From Chrysopilus asiliformis (Eukaryota > Arthropoda > Insecta > Diptera > Rhagionidae), in the NCBI GenBank assembly GCA_964034945.1, contig OZ035960.1:49207002-49271001 (forward strand): 64,000 nucleotides of DNA, in the 5' to 3' direction. The notes beneath the pieces were generated by a model, which worked only from the letters and a program-made list of their open reading frames with translations, was not told the DNA's origin and made no database searches. The position numbers and the translations under genes are program-made. Position 1 is the first letter of the stretch, and each line of letters begins with the position of its first letter. Below, in pieces: positions 55,385 through 64,000 of the stretch.

Positions 55385-55460
55385 AATTTGTGACGTTTTT
55401 GGGCGAGTAATATTTCGTAATTTTGCGCCGTATATCGAAGCGTACATTGAGGCGTCTTAA
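55385..55460 (+). repeat. Short dispersed repeat with GCGCCGTATATCGAAGCG core
   Basis: TGACGTTTTTGGGCGAGTAA, TTTCGTAATTTTGCGCCG, TATATCGAAGCGTACATTGAGGC. It is flanked by ATGCCTCAATTTGTGAC and the inverted CATTGAGGCGTC, so this copy may preserve terminal repeats of about 10 bp. Confidence 0.5.
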
Positions 55461-55681
55461 ATTACGTGATTCCTATGTGTTCTTTAAAAAAAATGATTTC
55501 ACAGGTTTTACGGGCTTAAAAACGATTTCAGAATTTTTATAGGCTTTAATAGGATTTTAAAACCTTCAATTAGAAAAATTCCAAATCAAATCCGTTAAAA
55601 AATTGCTGCGTTAAAAGAAAGCAGCCTTTAGTTTAATAATAAAGGTTGAATTTGAGAAATTGACCTGAAAATGTATAAAAA

Positions 55682-56190
55682 AACATAAGAAAAGCTGCAA
55701 TTGCCAGGGGCCAATCGTCAAATACTATATGATGAATGACAAAATGTTTATTAAAAATAATCTATTTGTATAGGACAGGATGAAAAGAGTGGTAGATTGG
55801 ATTTTGATGTATGGAAGGGTTATGTAAAATCATATTCTAAACACATTATATCTTTATAAATATTTCAATATGACTCACCGTTTTTGAGAAAATAGCAAAA
55901 AACTGTTTCGTTTATATGGGGGAGGGAGGAAGGAGTGGTCCAATTTGGCTCGTTGAAGAACCTAGCCTAGCCATTTATGAGAAATGTAACTATAAAAATT
56001 TTTAAGTCTCTAACAGACGGACAGACGGACAGACGGACAGACGGACGGACGGACATGTGGAAATCAAAATTTTTTGTCATCCCTGGTGTAGTTCATTTTT
56101 GTGTCCGATGATTGGTCCGATGCGTTACAAACGATACACTAAATCTAATATACTTTTATATGATATATCATATAGAGCATAAAGAGTTGT
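55682..56190 (+). repeat. Family F1 repeat, near full length
   Basis: It begins AACATAAGAAAAGCTGCAAT and ends near CTAATATACTTTTATATGAT. In between are all the F1 landmarks, including TGGATTTTGATGTATGG, a GGGGGAGGGAGG tract, the polyGACG tract at 56013-56054 and GATGCGTTACAAACGATAC. The termini are of the TATATCATATA type, not ATACCCGTATGG, so it belongs to another subfamily than 4384-4995. Confidence 0.7.
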
Positions 56191-56658
56191 ACATTTACTG
56201 AGTCCCTTATTATTTCAACAATATTTTTCTGCAAATATTTTTCTCTGTGTAAGCGAAAGTTTCAATTTCTACATAAAAGTTATCCATAAAAATTTATTTC
56301 CATTTATATTCTGGAGGATCACAAATTTGCTGCTCCAGTTTTTGCTGGATTTTCCTATATCATTAATTTAAGCCTAAAAGCGCATGGACATTTAGGTCCG
56401 AAGGGTTTTTTTTACCTTGTGGCGGAGGCCAATTTTGTCAAATTGTCGATTTTAATTTCTCAGTTCCCTGAGTCACTATTCAGCCTAGGGTTCCGTTCAT
56501 GAAACAAATTGGGGGTGTTAAATTCCACACTATTTGAACTTGGGTTTGGGGATGTGTTACCCAATTTCACGTTTCGCGCAAAAAATCACTTGTCCACAAA
56601 ATTTACTGGCCGCATAAACATAAATTGAGTTGCATGTGTTTTCAGCAAGAGATTCGCC

Positions 56659-56850
56659 ATGGGCCCGTGTGAAACTACTTCGAAAAAACGCGAAAAAAAT
56701 GAAAAGGATGGCATCCTGATGATGGTTAAGCTAAATTCAACAAGCGTCGCCTCAGGTCCAGTGGGATACAGAATCGTAATTGCCGGGAGTCGCCAATCAA
56801 ATCGCGAAGAGTCCCCTATTCCAGATTCCGGCGAGGCTCCCAGCGACTAA
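56659..56850 (+). CDS. Candidate small ORF, 63 codons, unknown
   Basis: ATG in the context TTCGCCATGG opens 63 codons (MGPCETTSKKREKNEKDG, then ILMMVKLNSTSVASGPVGYR and a polar end ESPIPDSGEAPSD) and stops with TAA. GTTTTCAG lies 13 bases upstream of the ATG as a possible 3' splice site. The composition is protein-like and GC is higher than around it. No family is recognised; it could be a first coding exon or chance. Confidence 0.22.
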   Translation: MGPCETTSKKREKNEKDGILMMVKLNSTSVASGPVGYRIVIAGSRQSNREESPIPDSGEAPSD

Positions 56851-58899
56851 ATTTATTCGATTAGGTCTATTTGGGTTTCGCTCACTATACGCGACTGTGA
56901 TGTTATGTGGAGCCTCATAAACGGCCTGGAGCTTGGGGCCGATGCACTTTATATATGGCTGGCAGTTAAAAAACAATTTTCATTGTTTTTTGTATGCACG
57001 CGTGGAGACTTTGTTGGGCATATGAGACCTTGCGAAATTGAGGACCGACTAGGGATGGCAATGGGGACAGACCACTTCCATTGTTTTTTCGTTTGGGATT
57101 TTTTTCACGTATGTTAAGTTGGTGCTTCTGAAACTTGGTGTTATCCATAGGATTGGGTCCGATGTTTTTGGGCAATGGGAAGTGGGGTGAATAGGTGGCT
57201 AATGGCCCCTATTAACAGACCAAGGGTTTTGTTGTTGGTTTTTGCTGTTCTGGTGTCGTTTTTTATTGCTGTCTCGCGACGACGAGCTGTTGAGTCCATT
57301 TTGGTCGCGGCCAGTTAACAGAATTTTTGACGTTGATTTCTTCATTTAGACGATTTATGAGTATCCAAATTTAGGGCACGTGCCATTTTAGTTTAAAATA
57401 CGAGCGTAGTGTAAATCTAATCGTTGAATGGGAAACTATTATGAATATGCATACATTTTTTTTCATTTCGTTTAATTTTATGAAAATTAAATTATTTTTT
57501 CTCTAAAGACTGGATGTTTGATTCTTTGACCTTTGGTATTCACATGAATATATAATTTTACACTCGCCCTTAAGACGTTGTGAACATCTCTTGAATAATT
57601 CAAAAGTACGATGACGCCCTCCCGTTTTTCAAAAACGTATGTTTCCCAGCCTGAAGATGCGAATATGAAAATTACTTTGATCAAAATCACACGTCATTCG
57701 GATAGGTCAAGAAATGCGACTGGCTCAACAAAAACTACGCAAATATAATCAGCCACGCCACATGTATTCCAAATAAGTCATGCCACAGAAATCGGTTCAA
57801 TTCTCCCCAATATACGTCGATTGTGAAGGCGTTAACAAAAACATAAATTGAGTTGCATATGTAGAGAATCAGTGATGCACATAAGAAGGCCGAACACAAA
57901 TTGAAGATATCGTGTCAAGTGGAGTTGAGGTGGAGTGGTGAACTCACATTGCACAGTGAAAATATGTACATATTATGTATCTCAGGATCACTTCTGCGAT
58001 CAAAGCGATCAAGATTCAAGTAAGATCAACCCGCCGGCGGCAGATCGAATGGAATAGCAAGAAGAATCAATTGAACAGCCTTGTTTCGTGCGTTTAATAA
58101 TAGCTGATCTACACACAAGTATGTACACAGGGGACCATAAAATTTTTTTTTTGCCATATTTCTTACGTGTCATTTTCTTATTACTTATCGGGCTTGCAAA
58201 GATCAATATCGGCTGATTGATCGTCAATTACGTTCTTTGAAAATTGAAATATCTGCCCAGCATTTAGAAACAATATAATTCTAATTGTCCAAGTTCTAGC
58301 ATTGATTTTGAATCTTTTAAGCAGCGTTGATATAATCAGAACAGATATATTCTTTAGAGATATATTCTTCATATCTATTGATTTTTAATTATTTCTGAGG
58401 GAACACTTTCTTGCCAGAGTTTTTATTTCGGAATGAAATTTTTTCGCCAGATTTCTTTTTTTTTCAATACGTTTTTGGACGATAGGGCTGGGATCAAAAG
58501 CGCCAGGAGTTTAAGTATCACCTCCAATTCCTTGAAAACAAAAACTCATTTAAAAATTTATGTAAACGTGGACTGAAGGGCTTTTCCTGGATTCAAGAAA
58601 TGATATTCGTATCGTTATTAAAAGGTATCTCGTCACATGCTTAGTCACACAAGCCAAATGAATTTTCAACAACAATTTTTCACACAAATTGGACACTTTG
58701 TAGTAAAAAGTTTTTTGGGCTGTATATTAGCGTGTTCGATCTAGTCAATTGCTGTTATTAGTATTGTATTCTTTAGTCCAAAGAGAATAAGGCAATTCCA
58801 TCACTAATAGATACATCTATATGCCGCAAATGTCAAACTCGCGGCTCTGGGGGAAACAATCTTTAATAATTCAATAATAACCTGGAATTTTGAATTAAA
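56851..58899. other. Gene-free stretch
   Basis: GC is moderate to 57320, then AT-rich. ORFs at 56905-57175 overlap on both strands. No arrays or end pairs were recognised. Confidence 0.35.
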
Positions 58900-59180
58900 C
58901 ATAAGAAAAACTACTATCGCTAGAGACCAATCGTCTTTTTTTTCTATCAGAACAGACAAAATTTTTATTTAAACAAATCCAATTGTGAACGAATGGAGGG
59001 GGGGGGGGGCGAATCGTCCGATCGGCTTTGGATTTATGGGACGGGAATGTAAAATCATATTCTAAATATATGTTGTCTTCATAAATTTGTCGATACGTTT
59101 CCTCTTTTTTACAAAACATTGCAAAAAAACTGTTTTGTTTACCAAAAAATCGCAAAAAAAAACTATTTTGTTTGTTAATT
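58900..59180 (+). repeat. Partial F1 copy with 12-base poly-G
   Basis: ACATAAGAAAAACTACTATC, AGACCAATCGTC, a poly-G at 58998-59009, GATCGGCTTTGGATTTATGG and TGTAAAATCATATTCTAAATA are the F1 order. The 3' half is missing; ACCAAAAAATCGCAAAAAAAACT shows a local duplication. Confidence 0.55.
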
Positions 59181-59366
59181 TGCCGCTGTCAGCATTAAAT
59201 GTAATACTTTTTTTATCCAACTCTAAAAAATATTTAAAAACAATACAAATTTGATTCAAAATGCAGTTAATAATGCGAGAGGATTGAAATTTAATAGAAA
59301 AAGTATTAAAAAATGGCGAATTTCAGAAATAAGATTGAAATTTAGTCCAATAATTTTAACCGTGTA

Positions 59367-59892
59367 AAGTCCAATTCAGACTAACGATAGAAACTACGAT
59401 TGCGATTACGATTAAGCTTCCTCGACCAATGAGATCAAAGCTTTCATTTCCCTATCGTTGAAAGCTTTGATCTCATTGGTCGGGAAGCATCAATCGCAAT
59501 CGCAATCGTAATCGCAATCGCAATCGTAATCGTAATCGTAATCGTAATCGTAATCGTAATCGTAATCGTAATCGTAATCGTAATCGTAATCGTAATCGTA
59601 ATCGTAATCGTAATCGTAATCGTAATCGTAATCGTAATCGTAATCGTAATCGTAATCGTAATCGTAATCGTAATCGTAATCGTAATCGTAATCGTAATCG
59701 TAATCGTAATCGTAATCGTAATCGTAATCGTAATCGTAATCGTAATCGTAATCGTAATCGTAATCGTAATCGTAATCGTAATCGTAATCGTAATCGTAAT
59801 CGTAATCGTAATCGTAATCGTAATCGTAATCGTAATCGTAATCGTAATCGTAATCGTAATCGTAATCGCAATCGTTAGTCTGAATTGGGCTT
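59367..59892. mobile_element. MITE whose right arm is expanded into a hexamer array
   Basis: AAGTCCAATTCAGACTAACG at the left and, on the minus strand, AAGCCCAATTCAGACTAACG at the right are inverted ends of 22 bp with one mismatch. At the centre, 59423-59446 and 59459-59482 are exact 24-bp inverted arms around a 12-base loop. Left of the hairpin lie about four GATTGC/GATTAC hexamers; right of it the complementary hexamer has grown to about 64 copies (59490-59875). Edge bases are TAAAG and CTTAC, and the duplication is uncertain. Confidence 0.85.
59490..59875. repeat. AATCGT hexanucleotide microsatellite, about 64 units
   Basis: Uninterrupted AATCGT units run from about 59523 to 59867, with a few AATCGC variants at both edges (59490-59522 and 59868-59875). 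The edge variants match the hexamers in the unexpanded arm of the same MITE. The very long minus-strand ORFs (alternating aspartate-tyrosine or arginine-leucine) are products of the repeat and not genes. Confidence 0.97.
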
Positions 59893-59934
59893 ACCACCTT
59901 CCGTTTCGAATGTTCAAATTCTAACACCAGATCC

Positions 59935-60245
59935 GTGATCAGCGATCCCAAAAGCAATTTTCTCGAAAACGGTGAGTCGTATGAAAAAATGTGAATTGGT
60001 AAAACGTGTTTATAATAGGATTTTACATAACTCACACATATATCAAAATCCAGTTGAACCAATCCTTCCCTCCTCCGCCATACTAATGTAATACCCTTTC
60101 CCTGTTTTCTCAAAACGGTGCATCATATCGACAAATTTCTTAAGACTAAATAAACACAAATATGATTTTACATAACCGTTGAATACATCACAATCTAAAC
60201 ACGGACCACGCCTTCCATCTTCTCCCACAAAAATTGATTTCTATG
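59935..60245 (-). repeat. F1 middle parts, two diverged units
   Basis: TTTTCTCGAAAACGGTGAGT, TAGGATTTTACATAAC, ATATCAAAATCCAGTTGAACC and CCTCCTCCGCCATAC are followed by a second run from TTTCTCAAAACGGTGCATCA to ACATCACAATCTAA. The ends are not present. Confidence 0.5.
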
Positions 60246-60265
60246 CTCTTCTATATGATGTATCA

Positions 60266-60781
60266 TCTATAATATATAAAATCGTTTAAACTGATTGACT
60301 GACTGACCCATCAACGCCCAGCCCAAACCCCTGAAGCTAGAAACATGAAACTTTCATAGTATGTCCCAACCATCACGTAGGCGCTCACTAAGGCGGGGTT
60401 TTCCGAAATTTTACCGCTAAGGGAGTAAACGGGGGGTAAAGGGGGTTTGGGTGTTTTTAGACCGTGATTCTCGCTCAATAGGAGGCTGAAAAGTTTTACT
60501 CGGGGGTTTTCGGGGTCCCTGATTACGAATCCGGTGTTAGATTTTCGAAATTAGATACGGAAGGTCCTGTAAGGATAACGCAAATATCTCTTTCCCGGCG
60601 AAAAATAGCATTAGGGGTTTTCGGGGTCGCTGATCACGAATCCGGTGTTAGACTAATTCGCATCGGAGAATCCTGCAGGGATAAGATTTTTCTCAAAAGT
60701 TTTTAAGTTCTTTCCGGTTTTCTTCGTATTCTAAAACTTTTACAAAAAGCTTAACCCGGCAAGGACGGGTATGCGAGCTAG
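60266..60781 (+). mobile_element. Non-autonomous Helitron, 516 bp
   Basis: It begins TCTATAATATATAAAATCG after an A (60265) and ends CTAG before a T (60782): the 5'-TC, 3'-CTRR and A|T insertion pattern of Helitrons, without a duplication. A small hairpin, ACCCG-GCAAGGA-CGGGT (60754-60770), stands 7 bases before the CTAG, as expected. The interior has CTGACTGACCCATCAACG and two copies of a module with GGGGTTTTCGGGGTC.CTGAT and ACGAATCCGGTGTTAGA, related to 12855-13100. No Rep/helicase is encoded. Confidence 0.75.
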
Positions 60782-60782
60782 T

Positions 60783-61290
60783 ATAACATATAGAAGTATA
60801 TTAGGTTTAGTATACCGTTTGTAATGCATCGAACCAATCATCGGACACAAAAAGTTACAACACCAGAGACCTAAGGATGACAAAAGATTCTGATGTCCAC
60901 ATGTTCGTCCGTATGTCTGTCAGTCCATCTGTTTGTCAGTCCGTCTGTCTGTCCGTGAACACCATAACTTTCATGTACGTCCGTAAATGGCTAGGTTAAG
61001 TTCTTGAATGGGCAAAATTGGACTATTCCTTTGCCCCTCCCCCATACAAATGAAACAGTTTTTTGCAACTTTCTCGAAAACGGTGAGTCTTATTGAAAAA
61101 TTTATAAATGTAAAATGTGTTTAGAATATGATTTTAGATAGTCGTTCCATGCATCTAAATCCAATTGGACCACTCCTTTCCCCCTCCGCTATACAAATGA
61201 TTTTTTTTTATATAAACATTTTGTCTGTCATAATATAGAGTATTTGACGATTAGCGGCTGGCAATTGTAGCTTTTCTTATGTTTTTTAAT
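60783..61290 (-). repeat. Family F1 repeat, reverse orientation
   Basis: AGTATATTAGGTTTAGTATACCG, GTTTGTAATGCATCG, the CATGTTCGTCCGTATGTCTGTC tract (60900-60957), GGCTAGGTTAAGTTCTTGAATGGGC, CTTTGCCCCTCCCCCATAC, CTCGAAAACGGTGAGT and AGCTTTTCTTATG near 61275 are the whole F1 order in reverse. The Helitron abuts its left edge. Confidence 0.7.
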
Positions 61291-61383
61291 TTTAATTAAA
61301 GTTTTGTATGTCCTCATATAGTTTATAGTATTAGACCATTGCCTCCTGACAAATATAGCTTTTCATATCGGGTTTAAGAAACG

Positions 61384-61475
61384 ATTTTTTTATGGTATTT
61401 TCAGATTTTTTTATGGTATTTTCAGATTTTTTTATGGTATTTTCAGATTTTTTTATGGTATTTTCAGATTTTTTT
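61384..61475. repeat. 21-bp tandem repeat, four units
   Basis: ATTTTTTTATGGTATTTTCAG is repeated four times exactly, then starts a fifth time. Identical units imply recent duplication. Confidence 0.95.
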
Positions 61476-63075
61476 GAAATATCTTTTGATAAGTGATATT
61501 GGTTTGTAAGAAATAAAAATAACTTGAAAGAATTTTCATTCTTCTATCAGAACATAATCGAAATCATTGTACAAAATTTATTTAAAATTTTATTTCTACA
61601 CAAAGAGAATTTAAAAAAGTTAAATGATTGTTGATTACCGACATTTATGTTTACCTTCAAAATGCTCACGTTTTCATCTGACATTGAAATAGCCATCGTT
61701 CTGCATTTATTGTCAATTGACAATGTGTTAATAAAAATTCATAAGCAACAAAAATGTTCTTGACTGCCGCTTTTTCCTTGGCCACCGAACAGTGGATCGC
61801 TTCCAAGATGTCAGAAGCACTGATTTTTCACCGCGATCATGGAAGAAAATTCTGCGACTTCTGTGAAAAACTCCGGATGGCAATTGGTCGTCGTGCTGCA
61901 ATTTTTAGTCATGGTGGAATGTATCAATGTTGCATTTTTTAGTTTATGTGCGACTGCCTGCAACATAGTGCAACATATCTTATGAGTATGCGGCCTGTTA
62001 CTTATGCATGCGCATGCTGCACGTTGAAAATTGATCTTATTTGTTGATTTTTATGTGCAAATTTAAATGTCATATTTATTCGTTATGTTTCTTGAGCTGC
62101 ACGCCTGGTCTGCTTGCGATGCGGCTGACCATTACTAAATTTGCTGCAGGCTTATTTGATATATTTTGCCATTCAAATGCGATGTTGACCATTTTTGTTA
62201 GTACAGTTTCACGTTTCAAGTTGTTTGTAAAAGGGCTATTCTTTAGCATCAGAAGTGTAACTTGGTTTATTTCAATTTCCTAAAGATGTGTGGGATAAAA
62301 TGGTCATTTGTAGATGTCGACCATCTGACTTATGCTAAACAGTTTGGAAATAGATAGAAGAGAAAAATAGAATAATTTTTATCAATATTTTATTGTGATT
62401 TTTTTTTAAATGTGTTCTCGTCACGCATTTTTTGTGGAAAATTTGTTATGGGACAGATAAGCTTTTATTTTAGTTTCACTTGTTTGTTTGTTTGTTTGTT
62501 AGGGTCAAATCTTGTCATCTAAATTCGACCAACTTCCACTCATTTGATTGACTTGAAATTTCGCATACACACGTAACTCCGATGACAATGCAATATGTGT
62601 ATATGCTACGAGAAAAAATAAAATGGAGACTGGAAGACGCCATTTTATCAAAATCTAAAAACGAATACCCATCATACGGGGTACTAATTAAAAAAGTTTG
62701 GAAAAAAAAATAAAAAATAAAAAAACAGCATTATAACGGTGACATGATACCTTTCAAATTTTTCGTCAAAAGGTATAATTATCCTTACAGGACTTTTCAA
62801 TTAATTTTTCCTGGTTAACTTTGACAGAGGTCGAGCAAAATACAAAAAGTTGCATGAAAAACGGTCAAGCCGAAAAAATCCGAGAATAGAGACATATACA
62901 TGAATACTGAATTGAGGACCTTCAGAATCCCTGAAATAAGGGCATTTGGAGGTCATCAAAGGTTGTGGTCGAAAGCTGATTAGTCAGTAAAAATCTTTCA
63001 TACACCATGAATAGCTAATATTAACAATTTGAACGATAGGAGTTCTGTTTCACGCTTTGATACTTTTCCTAACGG
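61476..63075. other. Gene-free stretch with two repeat traces
   Basis: A TTTG microsatellite of five units lies at about 62483-62502. TATAATTATCCTTACAGGACTTTTC at 62773 echoes the module in 12855-13100. GC is a little higher at 61740-62290. One weak ORF is listed separately. Confidence 0.4.
61754..61942 (+). CDS. Candidate small ORF, 62 codons, unknown
   Basis: ATG in a good insect start context (CAAAAATG) opens 62 codons: MFLTAAFSLATEQW, then SEALIFHRDHGRKFCDFCEK and an end with IFSHGGMYQCCIF. The start is mildly hydrophobic, and five cysteines are present. No domain is recognised and no splice sites stand out. A chance ORF is likely. Confidence 0.15.
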   Translation: MFLTAAFSLATEQWIASKMSEALIFHRDHGRKFCDFCEKLRMAIGRRAAIFSHGGMYQCCIF

Positions 63076-63077
63076 TA

Positions 63078-63319
63078 CACTCAGAAAAATGTCCAGGTCA
63101 ACTTTTTGTCAGGTTAACTCTGACCTTACAGAGGTGTCTGTAAGCCAGCTAGCGGTCAGAGTTAACCTATCTAAGGTCAACTCGTGCAGCTCTCAATGCC
63201 CTACTTGACCTGCTGGTGGCTTAATTTCAGAATTTCTCCGACCACAGGTCAACTCAGTTTTACTTGCCCACATGCAGGCGAACGCGCGTCTGCCCGAGGC
63301 CAATCCATTTTTCTGAGTG
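63078..63319. mobile_element. CACTCAGAAAAATG MITE, copy 3
   Basis: The inverted ends CACTCAGAAAAATG and ATTTTTCTGAGTG are flanked by TA (63076-63077 and 63320-63321). It is nearly identical to 40949-41220, but a deletion near GAGGCCAATCCATTTTT removes the ACGCCGTATGTAGG segment. The 99-codon ORF running through it is an artefact. Confidence 0.9.
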
Positions 63320-63472
63320 TAGTGGGGACTTACCGTCTAAACGAAAATATTCGTATAGTGATTGCAAACAGTTTTTCCTTAGACACAAAAGAAGCAAATA
63401 AAAAAGTTTTAGTAAAGCCGTTTTTGACCGTTATTTTCAAACTTTGGGGACCGGTATTTCAAAAACTAGAGG

Positions 63473-63870
63473 CAGTGGCGTAGCGAGGGGGGGGGGCGGT
63501 CCGCCCCGGGCGGCACTCTTTATGGAGCGGCAAATTCACAACATTTCGGAACAAATTTAAAAAAATGTTTCAACACATTTCGGAACAAAGCGACAATGCT
63601 TCGAATCTTTCTAACAATAGGAATAAGCGTAGCAAGTTGCGAAAGGAGTTTTTCGAAGCTAAAGCTTATAAAAAATTATTTGAGATCGACTATGAACACG
63701 TTAAGATTAAGCAACTTGGCTCTTTTGTCAATCGAGGAAGAATTATCCAAATAAATCGATTTCGACAGCATAATAACAGAATTTTCAGTCCAAAAAGCCA
63801 AAAAAGTGTTTTTGTAGAAACATGTGACAAACATTTTTTTCTTTTAAAAAAAATTTGAAATTATTGCTTA
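63473..63870 (+). mobile_element. 5' part of a hAT element, CAGTGGCGTAGC end
   Basis: CAGTGGCGTAGCGAGGGGG, then CGGTCCGCCCCGGGCGGC, is a widespread hAT terminal sequence. An ORF starts 92 bases in (63565). No right end with GCTACGCCACTG was found before the window ends, so the copy is truncated or continues outside. The presumed left target duplicate is ACTAGAGG (63465-63472). Confidence 0.6.
63565..63858 (+). pseudogene. Possible hAT transposase N-terminal remnant
   Basis: The 97-codon ORF begins MFQHISEQSDNASNLSNN and has a lysine/arginine-rich part (KRSKLRKEFFEAKAYKKL), the place where hAT proteins carry a basic stretch before the zinc finger. The remainder is featureless, and it ends in a short K/F-rich tail. 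A transposase of this family would be some 600-800 residues with a dimerisation domain at the end; none of that follows. The assignment rests on position behind the hAT end. Confidence 0.3.
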
Positions 63871-63954
63871 CAATTTTTAATATAACTTTTGTACTGGTCA
63901 ATCAGTTTTTGAGTAACGTTTGGTTTAAACCAGTCTTCACCTTGAAACATAAAA

Positions 63955-64000
63955 AAGCCTTAATTGCCAATCTGGCAATTATTGGAGACCCGTATGGTGA
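63955..64000 (+). repeat. Start of an F1 copy, cut by the window edge
   Basis: AAAGCCTTAATTGCCAATCTGGCAAT, TATTGGAGACCCGTATGGTGA matches the left edge of 4384-4995, including the near-palindrome and the ACCCGTATGGTGA end. Confidence 0.7.

Noticed and set aside
59473..60113. Minus-strand ORFs of 132 and 207 codons made of two-residue repeats
   Set aside because: They are translations of the AATCGT microsatellite; no coding evidence beyond the repeat.
1..64000. CRISPR arrays, operons or phage-like modules
   Set aside because: No regularly spaced direct repeats with unique spacers, no ribosome-binding-site-led gene strings; the base composition and repeats are eukaryotic.

Overview
This window is eukaryotic, AT-rich, gene-poor DNA, most probably from an insect and possibly a fly. 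Three observations support this. A mariner/IS630-like transposase N-terminus of a type common in insects lies at 28193-28306 (minus). Remnant coding pieces are split by short introns. Nearly all recognisable structure is transposon-derived: MITEs with TA, TTAA, 3-bp or 8-bp target duplications, a Helitron, a tRNA-derived SINE and a non-LTR tail. I see no rRNA, functional tRNA, operon, CRISPR array or complete conserved protein gene. The species cannot be named from what is visible.

Layout. 1-6 kb: a dispersed repeat (family F3) split by a compound insertion, SINE-like pieces, a complete hAT-type element (3242-3991, perfect 8-bp TSD) and the first copies of the commonest repeat here (family F1, GACAGACG tracts, often with ACCCGTATGGTGA ends). 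7.7-8.3 kb: a possible exon or decayed gene. 9.7-17.4 kb: two copies of family F2 and a 1.55-kb TA-flanked element. 17.8-24.4 kb: a nested district holding a hAT end, two copies of a long-TIR MITE carrying the same small ORF, a PIF/Harbinger-like element with a Myb-like remnant, two copies of a hAT MITE (one hosting a further 133-bp MITE) and the most gene-like stretch, a candidate 5' exon at about 20480-21290. 25-36 kb: a doubtful minus-strand exon, a non-LTR C-terminal tail, a mariner fragment, a piggyBac-type MITE and a cluster of tail repeats. 36.5-50 kb: a dense run of MITEs, including one inserted exactly in the TA at the edge of another, plus a 13-bp minisatellite. 50-64 kb: several F1 copies, a Helitron inserted next to F1, a MITE arm expanded into about 390 bp of hexamer, and a hAT 5' end near the right edge.

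Gene content is sparse. The best host candidate is the plus-strand exon near 20.5-21.3 kb (small ORFs, GTAAGT and GTGAGA donor-like sites), which would make the DNA downstream a long first intron. Six further short coding candidates are listed at low confidence and have no recognised family. The long gene-free stretches are ordinary AT-rich intergenic or intronic DNA, with old repeats that I can only partly delimit.
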